Assembly: GCA_964627665.1 (NCBI GenBank)
Contig: CAZVKG010000003.1
Location: 27,312 to 91,311, forward strand
Reading direction: 5' to 3'
Length of the DNA stretch: 64,000 bases
Origin: UBA1351 sp964627665
GTDB lineage: Bacteria > Bacillota > Clostridia > Lachnospirales > Vallitaleaceae
A program made the position numbers and the translations under genes. The notes under the pieces were generated by a model that did no database searches, was not told the origin of the DNA, and saw nothing but the letters and a program-made list of their open reading frames with translations. Each line of letters starts with the position of its first letter. Positions within the stretch are counted from its first letter, which is position 1. Shown here piece after piece: positions 25,689 through 34,294 of this stretch.

Positions 25689-28600
25689 TCATGCCAAATT
25701 TTCATCCTTTAACTCATGTTTTTTGGGATATGGCGTAGCCGCAACAGACTTTTTTTCTAGATTGCTAAAGGCCACACTTAACATTAGCTTTATACGATTT
25801 AATTGATTAACTTCACTTGCTCCCGGATCATAATCGATTGCAGCTATATTTGCGTAAGGATACTCTTTTCGTATTGGCTTAATCATTGATTTACCAACAA
25901 CATGGTTTGGTAAACATGCAAACGGCTGAACACACACAATATTTTCAACACCATGCTCGACTAACTCAATCATTTCTCCTGTTAAAAACCAGCCTTCACC
26001 GGTTTGATTCCCTAAAGATATTAATTTACTTGCTAGTTCTGCTTTTTCTTCAATACGACTTGGTGCTCTAAAATTCTTACTTTTTCTTAAGGCCTTCTTC
26101 ATTGCAGAACGGTAAAACTCAATGACTTCAATTGCAACTCTATTCCCAATCCATTGTTTTCGGGAAGCATTGAGTTTTTGATATTTAAACTTTGCATTAT
26201 ATGCTGTGTATAAGAAGAAATCCATAAGATCCGGAACACTAACTTCTGCACCTTCTTCTTCTAATACTCGTGCCAACTGATTATTACCCGTTGGATGATA
26301 TTTAACTAAAATCTCTCCCACAATTCCCACTTTGGGTTTTACAACTTGGTGTATCGGTATCTGGTCAAATGCATCGACAATTTCTCGAATGAGTTTCTTA
26401 TAGGCACCCATACGCCCACTACGTAGAACCCTAAAGGCTTTTTCGCGGTAACCTTCATATAATTGCATCGTTTGACCTTCATTGATTTCATATGGACGCA
26501 TTTTTTGAGTGACACGCATAAACAAATCACCAAAAACGGTTGCCATGAGTGCAATCTTAATAAATTTATAATTCATCTCAAGCCCAGGATGTTTTTCCAA
26601 ACCAACAGTATTGACTGATACCACCGGAACGGTAAAAATGTTGGCATCTGTTAGTGCTTTACGAATAAAGCCGATATAATTCGAAGCACGACACCCTCCT
26701 CCGGTTTGAGTAATAAAGACAGATGTATTATTCAAATCGTATTCACCGCTTAACAAGGCAGAAACAATCTGACCGGTAACAAGAATCGAAGGATAACACG
26801 CATCGTTATTTACATATTTCAAGCCCGTATCGATGGCTTTATAATCGACTTCTGGCAATACAACCACATTGTAACCTAACTCTTGCAAGCCAACTTGATA
26901 ATACTCAAAGTGTAGTGGTGACATTTGCGGCGCCAAAATCGTGTGATTCTTCTTGTGCTCTTTAGTGAACGTCAATCGGTTTTCAACTCTTGGTTTTTTC
27001 TTGATTTCTTTTCCCGACTTTTCTTTTTCATCTAAAGCCGCCTTTAGAGAACGCATACGAATCCGTATTGCACCAAGGTTGTTGCCTTCATCTATCTTAA
27101 TGATTGTATATAGCTTTCCATGTTCTTCTAGAATCTCATGAACCTGATCACTTGTAACTGCATCAACACCACATCCAAAGGATGTCAATTGAACAAGTTC
27201 TAATCCTTTCGTCCGTCCCACAAACTCAGCTGCGTGATATAGACGTGTATGATAAGCCCATTGATCTAATACACGAAGGGGGCGTTTAGGGTCTGCCAAA
27301 TACGCAATGCTATCTTCTGTTAAAATAGCCATTCCCAAGTCTGTAATGATATTGGTGAGTCCATGATGAATTTCAGGATCAACATGGTAAGGGCGTCCGG
27401 CAAGAACAATACCGCGTCGGCCCGACTTTTGAAGTTCAGAGACGACCTCTTCACCTCGTTTACGAATAAAGGCTTTGACCACTTCTTTTTCTTCCCATGC
27501 TTTATCGACAGCCTTGGTGATTTCCACTTTTGATAAGTCATCATTAACAAATGCTTCAACTAATCCTTTGACAATATTTTTTTTCTCATCAAGGGCTAGG
27601 AAAGGTTGTATCAAGCGTACATGACCTTGAACAATTGCATCCACATTATGCTTAATTGTTTCAGGGTATGAGGTTACAATAGGACAATTATAGTGATTAT
27701 CTGCCTGGTCAACTTCCTTCTCCTCATAAGCTACTGAAGGATAAAAAATCGTCTTAATATCTCGATTAATCAAATTCATTATGTGGCCATGAACAATTTT
27801 CGCAGGATAGCAAACCGACTCTGACGGAATCGTTTCGATTCCTTCTTCATATATTTTTTTGGTTGATTTTGGTGATAAAACAACTCGATAGCCCAATTCC
27901 GTAAAAAACGTATGCCAAAACGGATAGTTTTCGTACATATTAAGAACTCTAGGTATTCCAATCTCACCTCGAGGTGCATCCTTTAATTCTAAAGGTTTAT
28001 ATCTAAATATACGTCGGTATTTTTCATCATATAGATTCGGAATCTTTTCTTTATTTGTTTGAACAAGACCTGCACCACGTTCACATCGATTTCCGGAGAC
28101 ATAACGACGTCCGTCATTAAATGTGGATATTGTTAGCAAGCATTGATTTGAGCATAATTGGCAACGGTCCATATCTGTCGAGAATTCAAATGCATCCATT
28201 TCTTTTAGGGTAAGTAATCCTGAACGTTCTGTGGCTACACTCCGTTCTTTGGAAATAATTGCCGCTCCATACGCTCCCATAATACCTGCAATATCCGGTC
28301 GCACAACTTCACGCCCACTTACTTTTTCAAAAGCTCGCAAAACAGCATTATTATAAAAGGTTCCACCTTGAACAATAATCTTTTCTCCCATAGCTTCCGG
28401 ATCTCTTATCTTAATCACTTTTTGAATGGCATTTTTTATGACCGAGTAAGACAAACCCGCTGAAATATCTCCTACCGTTGCTCCCTCTTTTTGCGCTTGC
28501 TTTACACGCGAATTCATAAACACCGTACACCGCGAACCTAAATCAACCGGACGCCGGGACTCTAATGCAGCTTTTGCAAAATCTTCGATTTTTACATTCA

Positions 28601-29978
28601 AAGAATTGGAAAATGTTTCTAAGAAAGAACCACATCCGGAGGAACAAGCTTCATTTAATAAAATGTCGTCGATGACGCCATCTTTGACACGTAAGCATTT
28701 CATGTCTTGTCCACCTATGTCTAAAATAAATTCAACTCCTGGTAGAAAGTAATTCGCCGCTTTATAATGAGCAATCGTCTCGATTTCACCGATATCCACT
28801 TTTAGGGCTTCTTTTATTAAGGCTTCTCCGTAACCGGTCACTGTACTTTTTGCAATATATACGTGTTCAGGCATTAAACTATATATTTCTCGTAATACCT
28901 CTGCAATTAGATTGAGCGGCTTTCCTCTGTTACTACCATAAAACGAATATAAGATTTCATGGTTTTCGCCCATTAATACCATTTTCGTTGTTGTTGACCC
29001 TGCATCGATTCCTAAATAGCAAGCTCCTTGATAATCCTTGAGCTCTGCTCGTTCAACTGTCGCTTTTTCATGACGTGATAGAAATTCTGTAAGTTCTTCA
29101 TCGGAAGAAAATAGTGTTTCTAGACGTGGGACTTCGTTAGAATCTGAAGCTGTTAAATCCTCACAACGCTCAATAAGTGTTTTTATTTTTATGGGTTCTT
29201 CCGAAAAGGATTCTAATGATGCACCCATAGCAACAAATAGTTGCGGATGTTCCGGAAACATAATTTGATCTTTCTTGAGTTTTAATGTCTCGATAAATCG
29301 TTGACGTAACTCTGAAAGAAAATAAAGAGGGCCACCTAAAAAAGCAACATTTCCTCGAATCGGTTTACCACAAGCCAATCCACTTATTGTTTGATTAACA
29401 ACGGCTTGGAATATAGAAGCTGCAATATCTTCTTTGGCCGCACCTTCATTTAACAGAGGTTGTACATCTGTTTTTGCAAAAACACCACAACGCGCTGCAA
29501 TTGGATGAATCGCTTTATGTTTTTTAGCCAATTCATTTAATCCTGCAGCATCTGTTTCAAGTAATGAAGCCATTTGGTCAATAAAGGCTCCTGTACCACC
29601 GGCACACGTCCCATTCATTCTCTGGTCAATGGACGCCCCTTCAAAGTAAGTAATCTTGGCATCTTCTCCACCTAATTCTATTGCTACATCGGTTCTTGGA
29701 ATAATGCGTTCAACTGTTTTTGAACAAGCAACAACTTCTTGTATAAAAGGAATCGACAACCATTTTGAGATTCCCAATCCCCCTGAACCTGTAACTTTGA
29801 TTGTACATTCATGTCCTGGGAAATGTCGATTCATACCTTGAATTAACGAAAACACCGTTGCGCGTACATCTGAGTAATGTCGCTTATATTTACTGTAAAT
29901 CAAATCAAACGATTCATTGAGTATCACAACTTTTACTGTTGTAGAACCTACATCTAATCCTATATGAATCTTATTCAT
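25689..29978 (-). CDS. Giant acyl-CoA dehydratase activase-like protein: two ASKHA domains fused to a HgdB-like region
   Basis: The 1429-residue product begins MNKIHIGLDVGSTTVKVVIL. The ATG at 29978, behind GGAGG, is preferred over the longer frame from 30038. Two BadF/BadG/HgdC-type ATPase domains lie in tandem. In each, both cysteines that bridge the 4Fe-4S cluster in HgdC are retained: TCAGGTGAF and AARCGVF in the first, ACSSGCGSF and SRCTVF in the second. The C-terminal 800 residues carry CQLCSNQC near the junction and several cysteine-bearing loops like those of the 2-hydroxyacyl-CoA dehydratase family (DUF2229-type). Known relatives drive ATP-dependent single-electron transfer. The target is unknown, since no separate dehydratase gene is nearby. 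It lies upstream of era, 13 bases from it. Confidence 0.9.
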   Translation of the reverse strand: MNKIHIGLDVGSTTVKVVILNESFDLIYSKYKRHYSDVRATVFSLIQGMNRHFPGHECTIKVTGSGGLGISKWLSIPFIQEVVACSKTVERIIPRTDVAIELGGEDAKITYFEGASIDQRMNGTCAGGTGAFIDQMASLLETDAAGLNELAKKHKAIHPIAARCGVFAKTDVQPLLNEGAAKEDIAASIFQAVVNQTISGLACGKPIRGNVAFLGGPLYFLSELRQRFIETLKLKKDQIMFPEHPQLFVAMGASLESFSEEPIKIKTLIERCEDLTASDSNEVPRLETLFSSDEELTEFLSRHEKATVERAELKDYQGACYLGIDAGSTTTKMVLMGENHEILYSFYGSNRGKPLNLIAEVLREIYSLMPEHVYIAKSTVTGYGEALIKEALKVDIGEIETIAHYKAANYFLPGVEFILDIGGQDMKCLRVKDGVIDDILLNEACSSGCGSFLETFSNSLNVKIEDFAKAALESRRPVDLGSRCTVFMNSRVKQAQKEGATVGDISAGLSYSVIKNAIQKVIKIRDPEAMGEKIIVQGGTFYNNAVLRAFEKVSGREVVRPDIAGIMGAYGAAIISKERSVATERSGLLTLKEMDAFEFSTDMDRCQLCSNQCLLTISTFNDGRRYVSGNRCERGAGLVQTNKEKIPNLYDEKYRRIFRYKPLELKDAPRGEIGIPRVLNMYENYPFWHTFFTELGYRVVLSPKSTKKIYEEGIETIPSESVCYPAKIVHGHIMNLINRDIKTIFYPSVAYEEKEVDQADNHYNCPIVTSYPETIKHNVDAIVQGHVRLIQPFLALDEKKNIVKGLVEAFVNDDLSKVEITKAVDKAWEEKEVVKAFIRKRGEEVVSELQKSGRRGIVLAGRPYHVDPEIHHGLTNIITDLGMAILTEDSIAYLADPKRPLRVLDQWAYHTRLYHAAEFVGRTKGLELVQLTSFGCGVDAVTSDQVHEILEEHGKLYTIIKIDEGNNLGAIRIRMRSLKAALDEKEKSGKEIKKKPRVENRLTFTKEHKKNHTILAPQMSPLHFEYYQVGLQELGYNVVVLPEVDYKAIDTGLKYVNNDACYPSILVTGQIVSALLSGEYDLNNTSVFITQTGGGCRASNYIGFIRKALTDANIFTVPVVSVNTVGLEKHPGLEMNYKFIKIALMATVFGDLFMRVTQKMRPYEINEGQTMQLYEGYREKAFRVLRSGRMGAYKKLIREIVDAFDQIPIHQVVKPKVGIVGEILVKYHPTGNNQLARVLEEEGAEVSVPDLMDFFLYTAYNAKFKYQKLNASRKQWIGNRVAIEVIEFYRSAMKKALRKSKNFRAPSRIEEKAELASKLISLGNQTGEGWFLTGEMIELVEHGVENIVCVQPFACLPNHVVGKSMIKPIRKEYPYANIAAIDYDPGASEVNQLNRIKLMLSVAFSNLEKKSVAATPYPKKHELKDENLA

Positions 29979-30044
29979 TCTATATTCCTCCATACATACT
30001 TGCATACTATAAATATCCCTCAGTATATGCTTCATCAAAACAAT

Positions 30045-30500
30045 CTATTTTATTGCCGCCCCACAAAATGGACAAAAAGTTATTGCATGATTAAACTGAG
30101 CCAAGTCTTCCCGACACTTAGGACATGCCGAATCATTAACTGACTCTTTTTCAATTGACATATTCTTTATAACACTTTCAAGCAAAAACATTGACGCCGG
30201 TGTTTGAAGAACGCCATCAATATGCCCCCCTAGAAAATCCGATTTATGGATTGGATTACTCGAGGACAGCACACATTTTATGTGAGGCATACCGGCCTTA
30301 ATCAATTGAATTAATTTATCTCCTCGTGTTTGTTCCATAATATAATTCACAATGACAATGCCCGGCTCATACCGTTCAATAGCATAAAGTGCCTCATATT
30401 CATCTGCTATCTCTACATCAAAATTAAGTTTTTGTAGCATGTCCTTTAAAATTAAACTTTCAAACTTTGAATCATTGATTAACAATGCTTTTCTTTCCAT
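30045..30500 (-). CDS. Degenerate response-regulator receiver domain with C-terminal zinc ribbon
   Basis: The 151-residue product (ATG at 30500, behind GGGAG) has a CheY-like receiver over about residues 1-120 and a CxxC-x16-CxxC zinc ribbon (CPKCREDL and CPFCGAA) at the end. Receiver hallmarks are eroded. The phosphoacceptor position is N52 in VIVNYIM instead of aspartate, and the usual Lys-Pro motif reads TP in LQTPAS. It therefore probably works without phosphorylation, as a protein-protein or nucleic-acid binding adaptor. It is 66 bases upstream of the giant activase gene and may be co-transcribed with it. I know no characterised homologue with this pairing. Confidence 0.75.
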   Translation of the reverse strand: MERKALLINDSKFESLILKDMLQKLNFDVEIADEYEALYAIERYEPGIVIVNYIMEQTRGDKLIQLIKAGMPHIKCVLSSSNPIHKSDFLGGHIDGVLQTPASMFLLESVIKNMSIEKESVNDSACPKCREDLAQFNHAITFCPFCGAAIK

Positions 30501-30546
30501 AAGAGACACTCCCATCCATTTTCTCTTGTACATTATAACATATATT

Positions 30547-30966
30547 CTAAAGTAAATTCAAAACAAAATACCACGGAATAACGAATATTAATGATTTTAT
30601 AATAAGCTGTTTCGACTCATTTTTAGATAAGGCAACGCGTAGCCATAAATAATTTGCAAAATAAATGTATATTATAGCTGTAATGCTCATCGATACACCT
30701 GTTAAGGCAAAATTGCCGATATCATTAAACTCCCATCCATTCATCCGGATAATAATTAACATAATACTATAGAACATAATTCCTAATGCATGACTCAAAA
30801 AAATATATGTTCCATGCATTAAACTACTCCGAATAATGACATCTTTTCGTCGTTCAACCCCTCCTATTTTAAATCCTAAAACAACTAAAACGATTGCTGC
30901 CAAATACATAAGAAATATGATTGGCACGATTTTATATGATAAAAAAAGCTCTAATATAGCCGGCAT
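30547..30966 (-). CDS. Small four-span membrane protein of unknown function
   Basis: The 139-residue product has about four hydrophobic segments (near residues 13-33, 50-75, 83-107 and 121-139) with short basic loops such as GVERRKDV. No family is recognised. Its ATG lies inside the 3' end of the MocR-type regulator gene (16-base overlap), so the two are probably translationally coupled. A functional link to that regulator is likely, but its nature cannot be read from the sequence. Confidence 0.65.
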   Translation of the reverse strand: MPAILELFLSYKIVPIIFLMYLAAIVLVVLGFKIGGVERRKDVIIRSSLMHGTYIFLSHALGIMFYSIMLIIIRMNGWEFNDIGNFALTGVSMSITAIIYIYFANYLWLRVALSKNESKQLIIKSLIFVIPWYFVLNLL

Positions 30967-32366
30967 AGTATCTCCTTAATTTGTACAATTCCTTTTTCAA
31001 TTTTCGATTCTTCAATACCACGATAATTAAGCACAATATATTGCTCTTTTTCCCGGTTGTCGTCAATCATAAATTCAGAAAGAAGCGAAAAACGAACTTG
31101 ATTTTCTTTTTGTAATGCAAGAATTCTTTTTTTATTATAGGCTTGCTTTAACTTTAATACACAAGTAACTCCGGCCGGATCAATTTCGATGTCTACATAG
31201 GATGCCAGGTGTTTATGCAAGTATCCTTTTATCAAGAAATATTTACTTCGGTAATTCTTTCTTAAACGTCGTACGTGTTTTCCAAAGTCTCCATTTTTCA
31301 ACATATTCGCTAATGTTAACTGTTCAAGTTTCGATGCGCTTTGTGTGCCTCTATAATTTTCTTCAAAGTAGGCAGCTAACAAAGGTTTAGGTAATATCAT
31401 AAAACTAATCCGTATACTTGGCAACAAAAGTGTTGAAAAGGATCCCATATAGATTACACGTTCATGGATATCCATGCCTTGAAGCGATCGTATGGGCTTT
31501 CCTATATATCGAAGTTCATTATTATAATCATCTTCAATAATGTAACTATCGGAATCATTCGCCCAGTCTAATAATTGCAAACGTATATTCATGGGCATAA
31601 TTGCACCATATGGAAATTGATAACTTGGTGAGGTGAAACATATCTGATTTTTATGACCTCTGAGGGCTTTCACATCTAAGACATAATCACTTAAACCAAT
31701 GGGATTAATAACATACTTTGTTTGGTCAAAGACATCTTTTGCTGTATTAAATCCCGGATTTTCAATTGAAAAAATATGATAATCACGTTTTTGAAACAAT
31801 CTAGCTATGGGAATCAGGAGTCCTTGCATCCCTGATCCAATAATAATTTGATTATATTCAGCATTAACACCTCGAACACGTTTAAAATAATCACAAATCT
31901 GTTCTTTTAAGCGAATCTCTCCAAAAGGATGACCCATATGATACAATTCCAAATCATCATCCATCAGCGTACGATTAATATTTTTTTTCCATAAAGTCAT
32001 ATCAAAGTTCTTATACTCGACATACTCTCCCGTGAAATCATATTGATATTTTTCTTGTTCGAGATAAATATCTTTTGTCTCTTGATTGATATTGTTTTGC
32101 CTTAAACGAAGGGAGTTAAAGGTCATCGGAGTCACATAATACCCTTTTTGTGGTTGCGAATAAATGTATCCTTCGGATACAAGTTGAGCATATGTATTTT
32201 CGACTGTTGTTCGAGAAATCCCCATGTTATTTGATAGGTGACGTATAGACGGCATTTTTTCATCCCCAGATAAATGTCCGACTTCTATCTCTTTAATGAT
32301 ACTGTTATAAAGTTGTATATATAATGGATCATCTGTATTTTTTTCGACAAAAAAAACTTTTTCCAT
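30951..32366 (-). CDS. MocR/GabR-type GntR regulator lacking the PLP-binding lysine
   Basis: The 471-residue protein has an N-terminal GntR winged helix (about 8-78, with LPSIR-like MPSIRHLSNNMGISRTTVENTY and a closing GYYV) and a class I aminotransferase-like domain (about 110-470). The PLP aspartate region is present as IIEDDYNNELRY. In the segment that normally reads GxFSKxLxPxxR, this protein has GSFSTLLLPSIR. The Schiff-base lysine is replaced by T312 (codon ACA). PLP could bind only non-covalently, if at all, so the effector may differ from GabR or PdxR. It overlaps the small membrane gene at 30547-30966 and follows a run of small membrane genes that it may control. Confidence 0.88.
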   Translation of the reverse strand: MEKVFFVEKNTDDPLYIQLYNSIIKEIEVGHLSGDEKMPSIRHLSNNMGISRTTVENTYAQLVSEGYIYSQPQKGYYVTPMTFNSLRLRQNNINQETKDIYLEQEKYQYDFTGEYVEYKNFDMTLWKKNINRTLMDDDLELYHMGHPFGEIRLKEQICDYFKRVRGVNAEYNQIIIGSGMQGLLIPIARLFQKRDYHIFSIENPGFNTAKDVFDQTKYVINPIGLSDYVLDVKALRGHKNQICFTSPSYQFPYGAIMPMNIRLQLLDWANDSDSYIIEDDYNNELRYIGKPIRSLQGMDIHERVIYMGSFSTLLLPSIRISFMILPKPLLAAYFEENYRGTQSASKLEQLTLANMLKNGDFGKHVRRLRKNYRSKYFLIKGYLHKHLASYVDIEIDPAGVTCVLKLKQAYNKKRILALQKENQVRFSLLSEFMIDDNREKEQYIVLNYRGIEESKIEKGIVQIKEILCRLY

Positions 32367-32389
32367 TCTTTACCTTCTTTATTATCCTT

Positions 32390-32719
32390 TTATTTAAGAA
32401 ACCCCTGATAAATAATAACTCCATGATAAAAAAGTCCTAATACATGTAAAATCAATCCTATATGTGCAAAAATTTTTTCTGTATCATCGGGTTCTTCTCC
32501 AATAATACCTAATCCTAAACCTGCCAACGTCACAAGTGCCCCTAACATCTCTAAAACGCCTGCTATCAAAACATTTTGTTCATTTCTCGTATTGAAAGCA
32601 ATGATATATAAACTGCCAATGGATAGTGCATATGCAATAAATGCAAGTATAAAAGAAGCCACTCCAAATCGGTTATGAGGCTTAGTATTAAGTTTTAAAA
32701 CCGCTTTGTTAACTTTCAT
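32390..32719 (-). CDS. Small membrane protein, DUF6142-like
   Basis: The 109-residue product has three or four hydrophobic segments and the sequence pattern KPHNRFGVASFILAFIAYAL followed by GLGLGIIG, which resembles the DUF6142 family of Lachnospiraceae (assignment from memory, moderate). It lies 23 bases upstream of the MocR-type gene and 18 bases downstream of the next small membrane gene. The group is likely one operon. Function unknown. Confidence 0.65.
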   Translation of the reverse strand: MKVNKAVLKLNTKPHNRFGVASFILAFIAYALSIGSLYIIAFNTRNEQNVLIAGVLEMLGALVTLAGLGLGIIGEEPDDTEKIFAHIGLILHVLGLFYHGVIIYQGFLK

Positions 32720-32737
32720 AAATTCTCCATTTCATTA

Positions 32738-32974
32738 TTACATAAAGTAAACATACCCACTCCTAAGTATACTTAGAATAAAACTCAATACGCTAAAAAA
32801 AATACCGGCTTTTGATAGTCGTCCTTTTTCAGAGTGATATCCCTTAACACCAACATATCCTCCAATAAAAGAAACAAAAATTGCTAAAAGCGGTATAAGC
32901 CATAATATCAGACTAATCGACCCAATGATTACAGATGCAATGCTATAATTACTCAAATCGTTATCTATTCGCAT
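32738..32974 (-). CDS. Small membrane protein, DUF4190-like
   Basis: The 78-residue product has two hydrophobic segments (about 10-40 and 52-76) separated by GVKGYHSEKGRLSKAGI. This glycine-lysine loop between two spans is typical of DUF4190-type proteins. It lies 15 bases downstream of a 53-residue gene and 18 bases upstream of the DUF6142-like gene. Its cellular role is unknown. Confidence 0.65.
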   Translation of the reverse strand: MRIDNDLSNYSIASVIIGSISLILWLIPLLAIFVSFIGGYVGVKGYHSEKGRLSKAGIFFSVLSFILSILRSGYVYFM

Positions 32975-32989
32975 AGCGTCTCCTAAACC

Positions 32990-33151
32990 TTAATCAACGA
33001 CATACTTTCTTAAATTTAACATACGGCCACCAAAAACAATTGACATCGTTCCGATCGCAATACCTCCTACAATAATTATTATACCCAAAACAATACCTGC
33101 AACTCCAGCGTTTCTGATTCTATTATATATTTTATCACTATATTCAATCAT
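32990..33151 (-). CDS. 53-residue single-span membrane protein
   Basis: The minus-strand frame runs from an ATG (complement of 33149-33151) behind AGGAG at seven bases to a TAA at 32990-32992. The peptide begins MIEYSDKIYNRIRNAG, has one glycine- and isoleucine-rich membrane segment (about 17-40), and ends LNLRKYVVD. It is not a shadow of another gene, because the region is otherwise empty and the ribosome site is well placed. Similar micro-proteins occur in Lachnospiraceae (recalled, not checked). It appears to be the first gene of the small-membrane-protein/MocR cluster. Confidence 0.7.
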   Translation of the reverse strand: MIEYSDKIYNRIRNAGVAGIVLGIIIIVGGIAIGTMSIVFGGRMLNLRKYVVD

Positions 33152-33278
33152 TTCATCACTCCTCGTAATATCTATAGATTTATTATACCATTAATCATAG
33201 AAAAGTAAACCTTTTATCCGGAGCCTCTTTTATGTTATAATTACATGGTTTATACCAACATAGAAAGAAGGAAGCCCC

Positions 33279-34292
33279 ATGATAAAGCCTGAAGAATTAC
33301 AGATAAAAAAAATCATTATTCATATACTCGACACCTCGATTACAATACCTGTTATGTCCATGGATGAAATGCCAACTTCCATCGACATGAACGATTTTTT
33401 TGCACATCATATTTCAAAAACAATCAACGATGATGCACAGAAGAATTGCGTATTTAACGAAGAATATAACTTATTCTTAAATTATTTAAATGAATATCGG
33501 GATGAAAAAATCGATTTTGTAACCTTTTCAAAGCAAATTGCCGGTCAGCTCTTTGCAATTATGAGTGCACATATTAGCATTCCCTCTGCTGATTTAGCGG
33601 TTATTCAATACCGTTACAATACGAAGGACTATCTTGCTTTATTAAAACTCAACTATCAAAATACCTTTATCCACTTCACGGATTATGAAAGCGATGTTAA
33701 CGTCAACACTATTATTCAGCACAGAACAACCCTTCCCAACTATGGTCAAAAAGTTGCCGAAGCAGCCATCATTGATTTAGAGACTCTAGACGTCAAACTC
33801 TTAGACAAACTTGTGGAACTTGACGGGGAAAAGAAACATTATCTTTCAACCCTATTTTTCAAATGCCACACCAAACTATCTTCAAAAGAACAAATGCAAG
33901 CGGTGCAAACAGCTACCAATAAAGTTGCCAAAAAATATTTTGATACAGATATCGAAAAAAAGGCCGCCATCACAGAAAAATTATATTCAAATCTAAACGA
34001 TGAAGGTGAACTTGATCTTGATGCCTTTGCAAAAGAAGCCTTTCCCGCGCAAGAAGAAGCCAAAGAAATCTTCTTTAGCACCCTTGAAAAAAAAGGTGTT
34101 GATGAGCCCAAAATAGCAATAACTGAGAAAACAATCAGTCGAACTTTTGAAAAACAACGCATAAAAACAGATGAAGGTGTCGAAATAAAAATCCCCATGG
34201 ATTTTTACAACAACCCACAAAAAATGGAGTTTGTCACAGAAGCCAATGGGAAAATATCCATTATCATAAAAGATATTAACAAGATCATGTAA
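33279..34292 (+). CDS. Nucleoid-associated protein, NdpA/YejK family
   Basis: The 337-residue protein matches the 37-kDa nucleoid-associated family (NA37/YejK): IKKIIIHILDTS at the start, a conserved LAVIQYRYNTKDYLALLKL core and a C-terminal segment with AKEAFPAQEEAKEIF and YNNPQKMEFVTEANGKISIII. It has no membrane segment. Family members bind DNA, but their precise role in Firmicutes is uncertain. It is monocistronic, and its stop lies two bases from the stop of the convergent dinB gene. Confidence 0.85.
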   Translation: MIKPEELQIKKIIIHILDTSITIPVMSMDEMPTSIDMNDFFAHHISKTINDDAQKNCVFNEEYNLFLNYLNEYRDEKIDFVTFSKQIAGQLFAIMSAHISIPSADLAVIQYRYNTKDYLALLKLNYQNTFIHFTDYESDVNVNTIIQHRTTLPNYGQKVAEAAIIDLETLDVKLLDKLVELDGEKKHYLSTLFFKCHTKLSSKEQMQAVQTATNKVAKKYFDTDIEKKAAITEKLYSNLNDEGELDLDAFAKEAFPAQEEAKEIFFSTLEKKGVDEPKIAITEKTISRTFEKQRIKTDEGVEIKIPMDFYNNPQKMEFVTEANGKISIIIKDINKIM

Positions 34293-34294
34293 GC

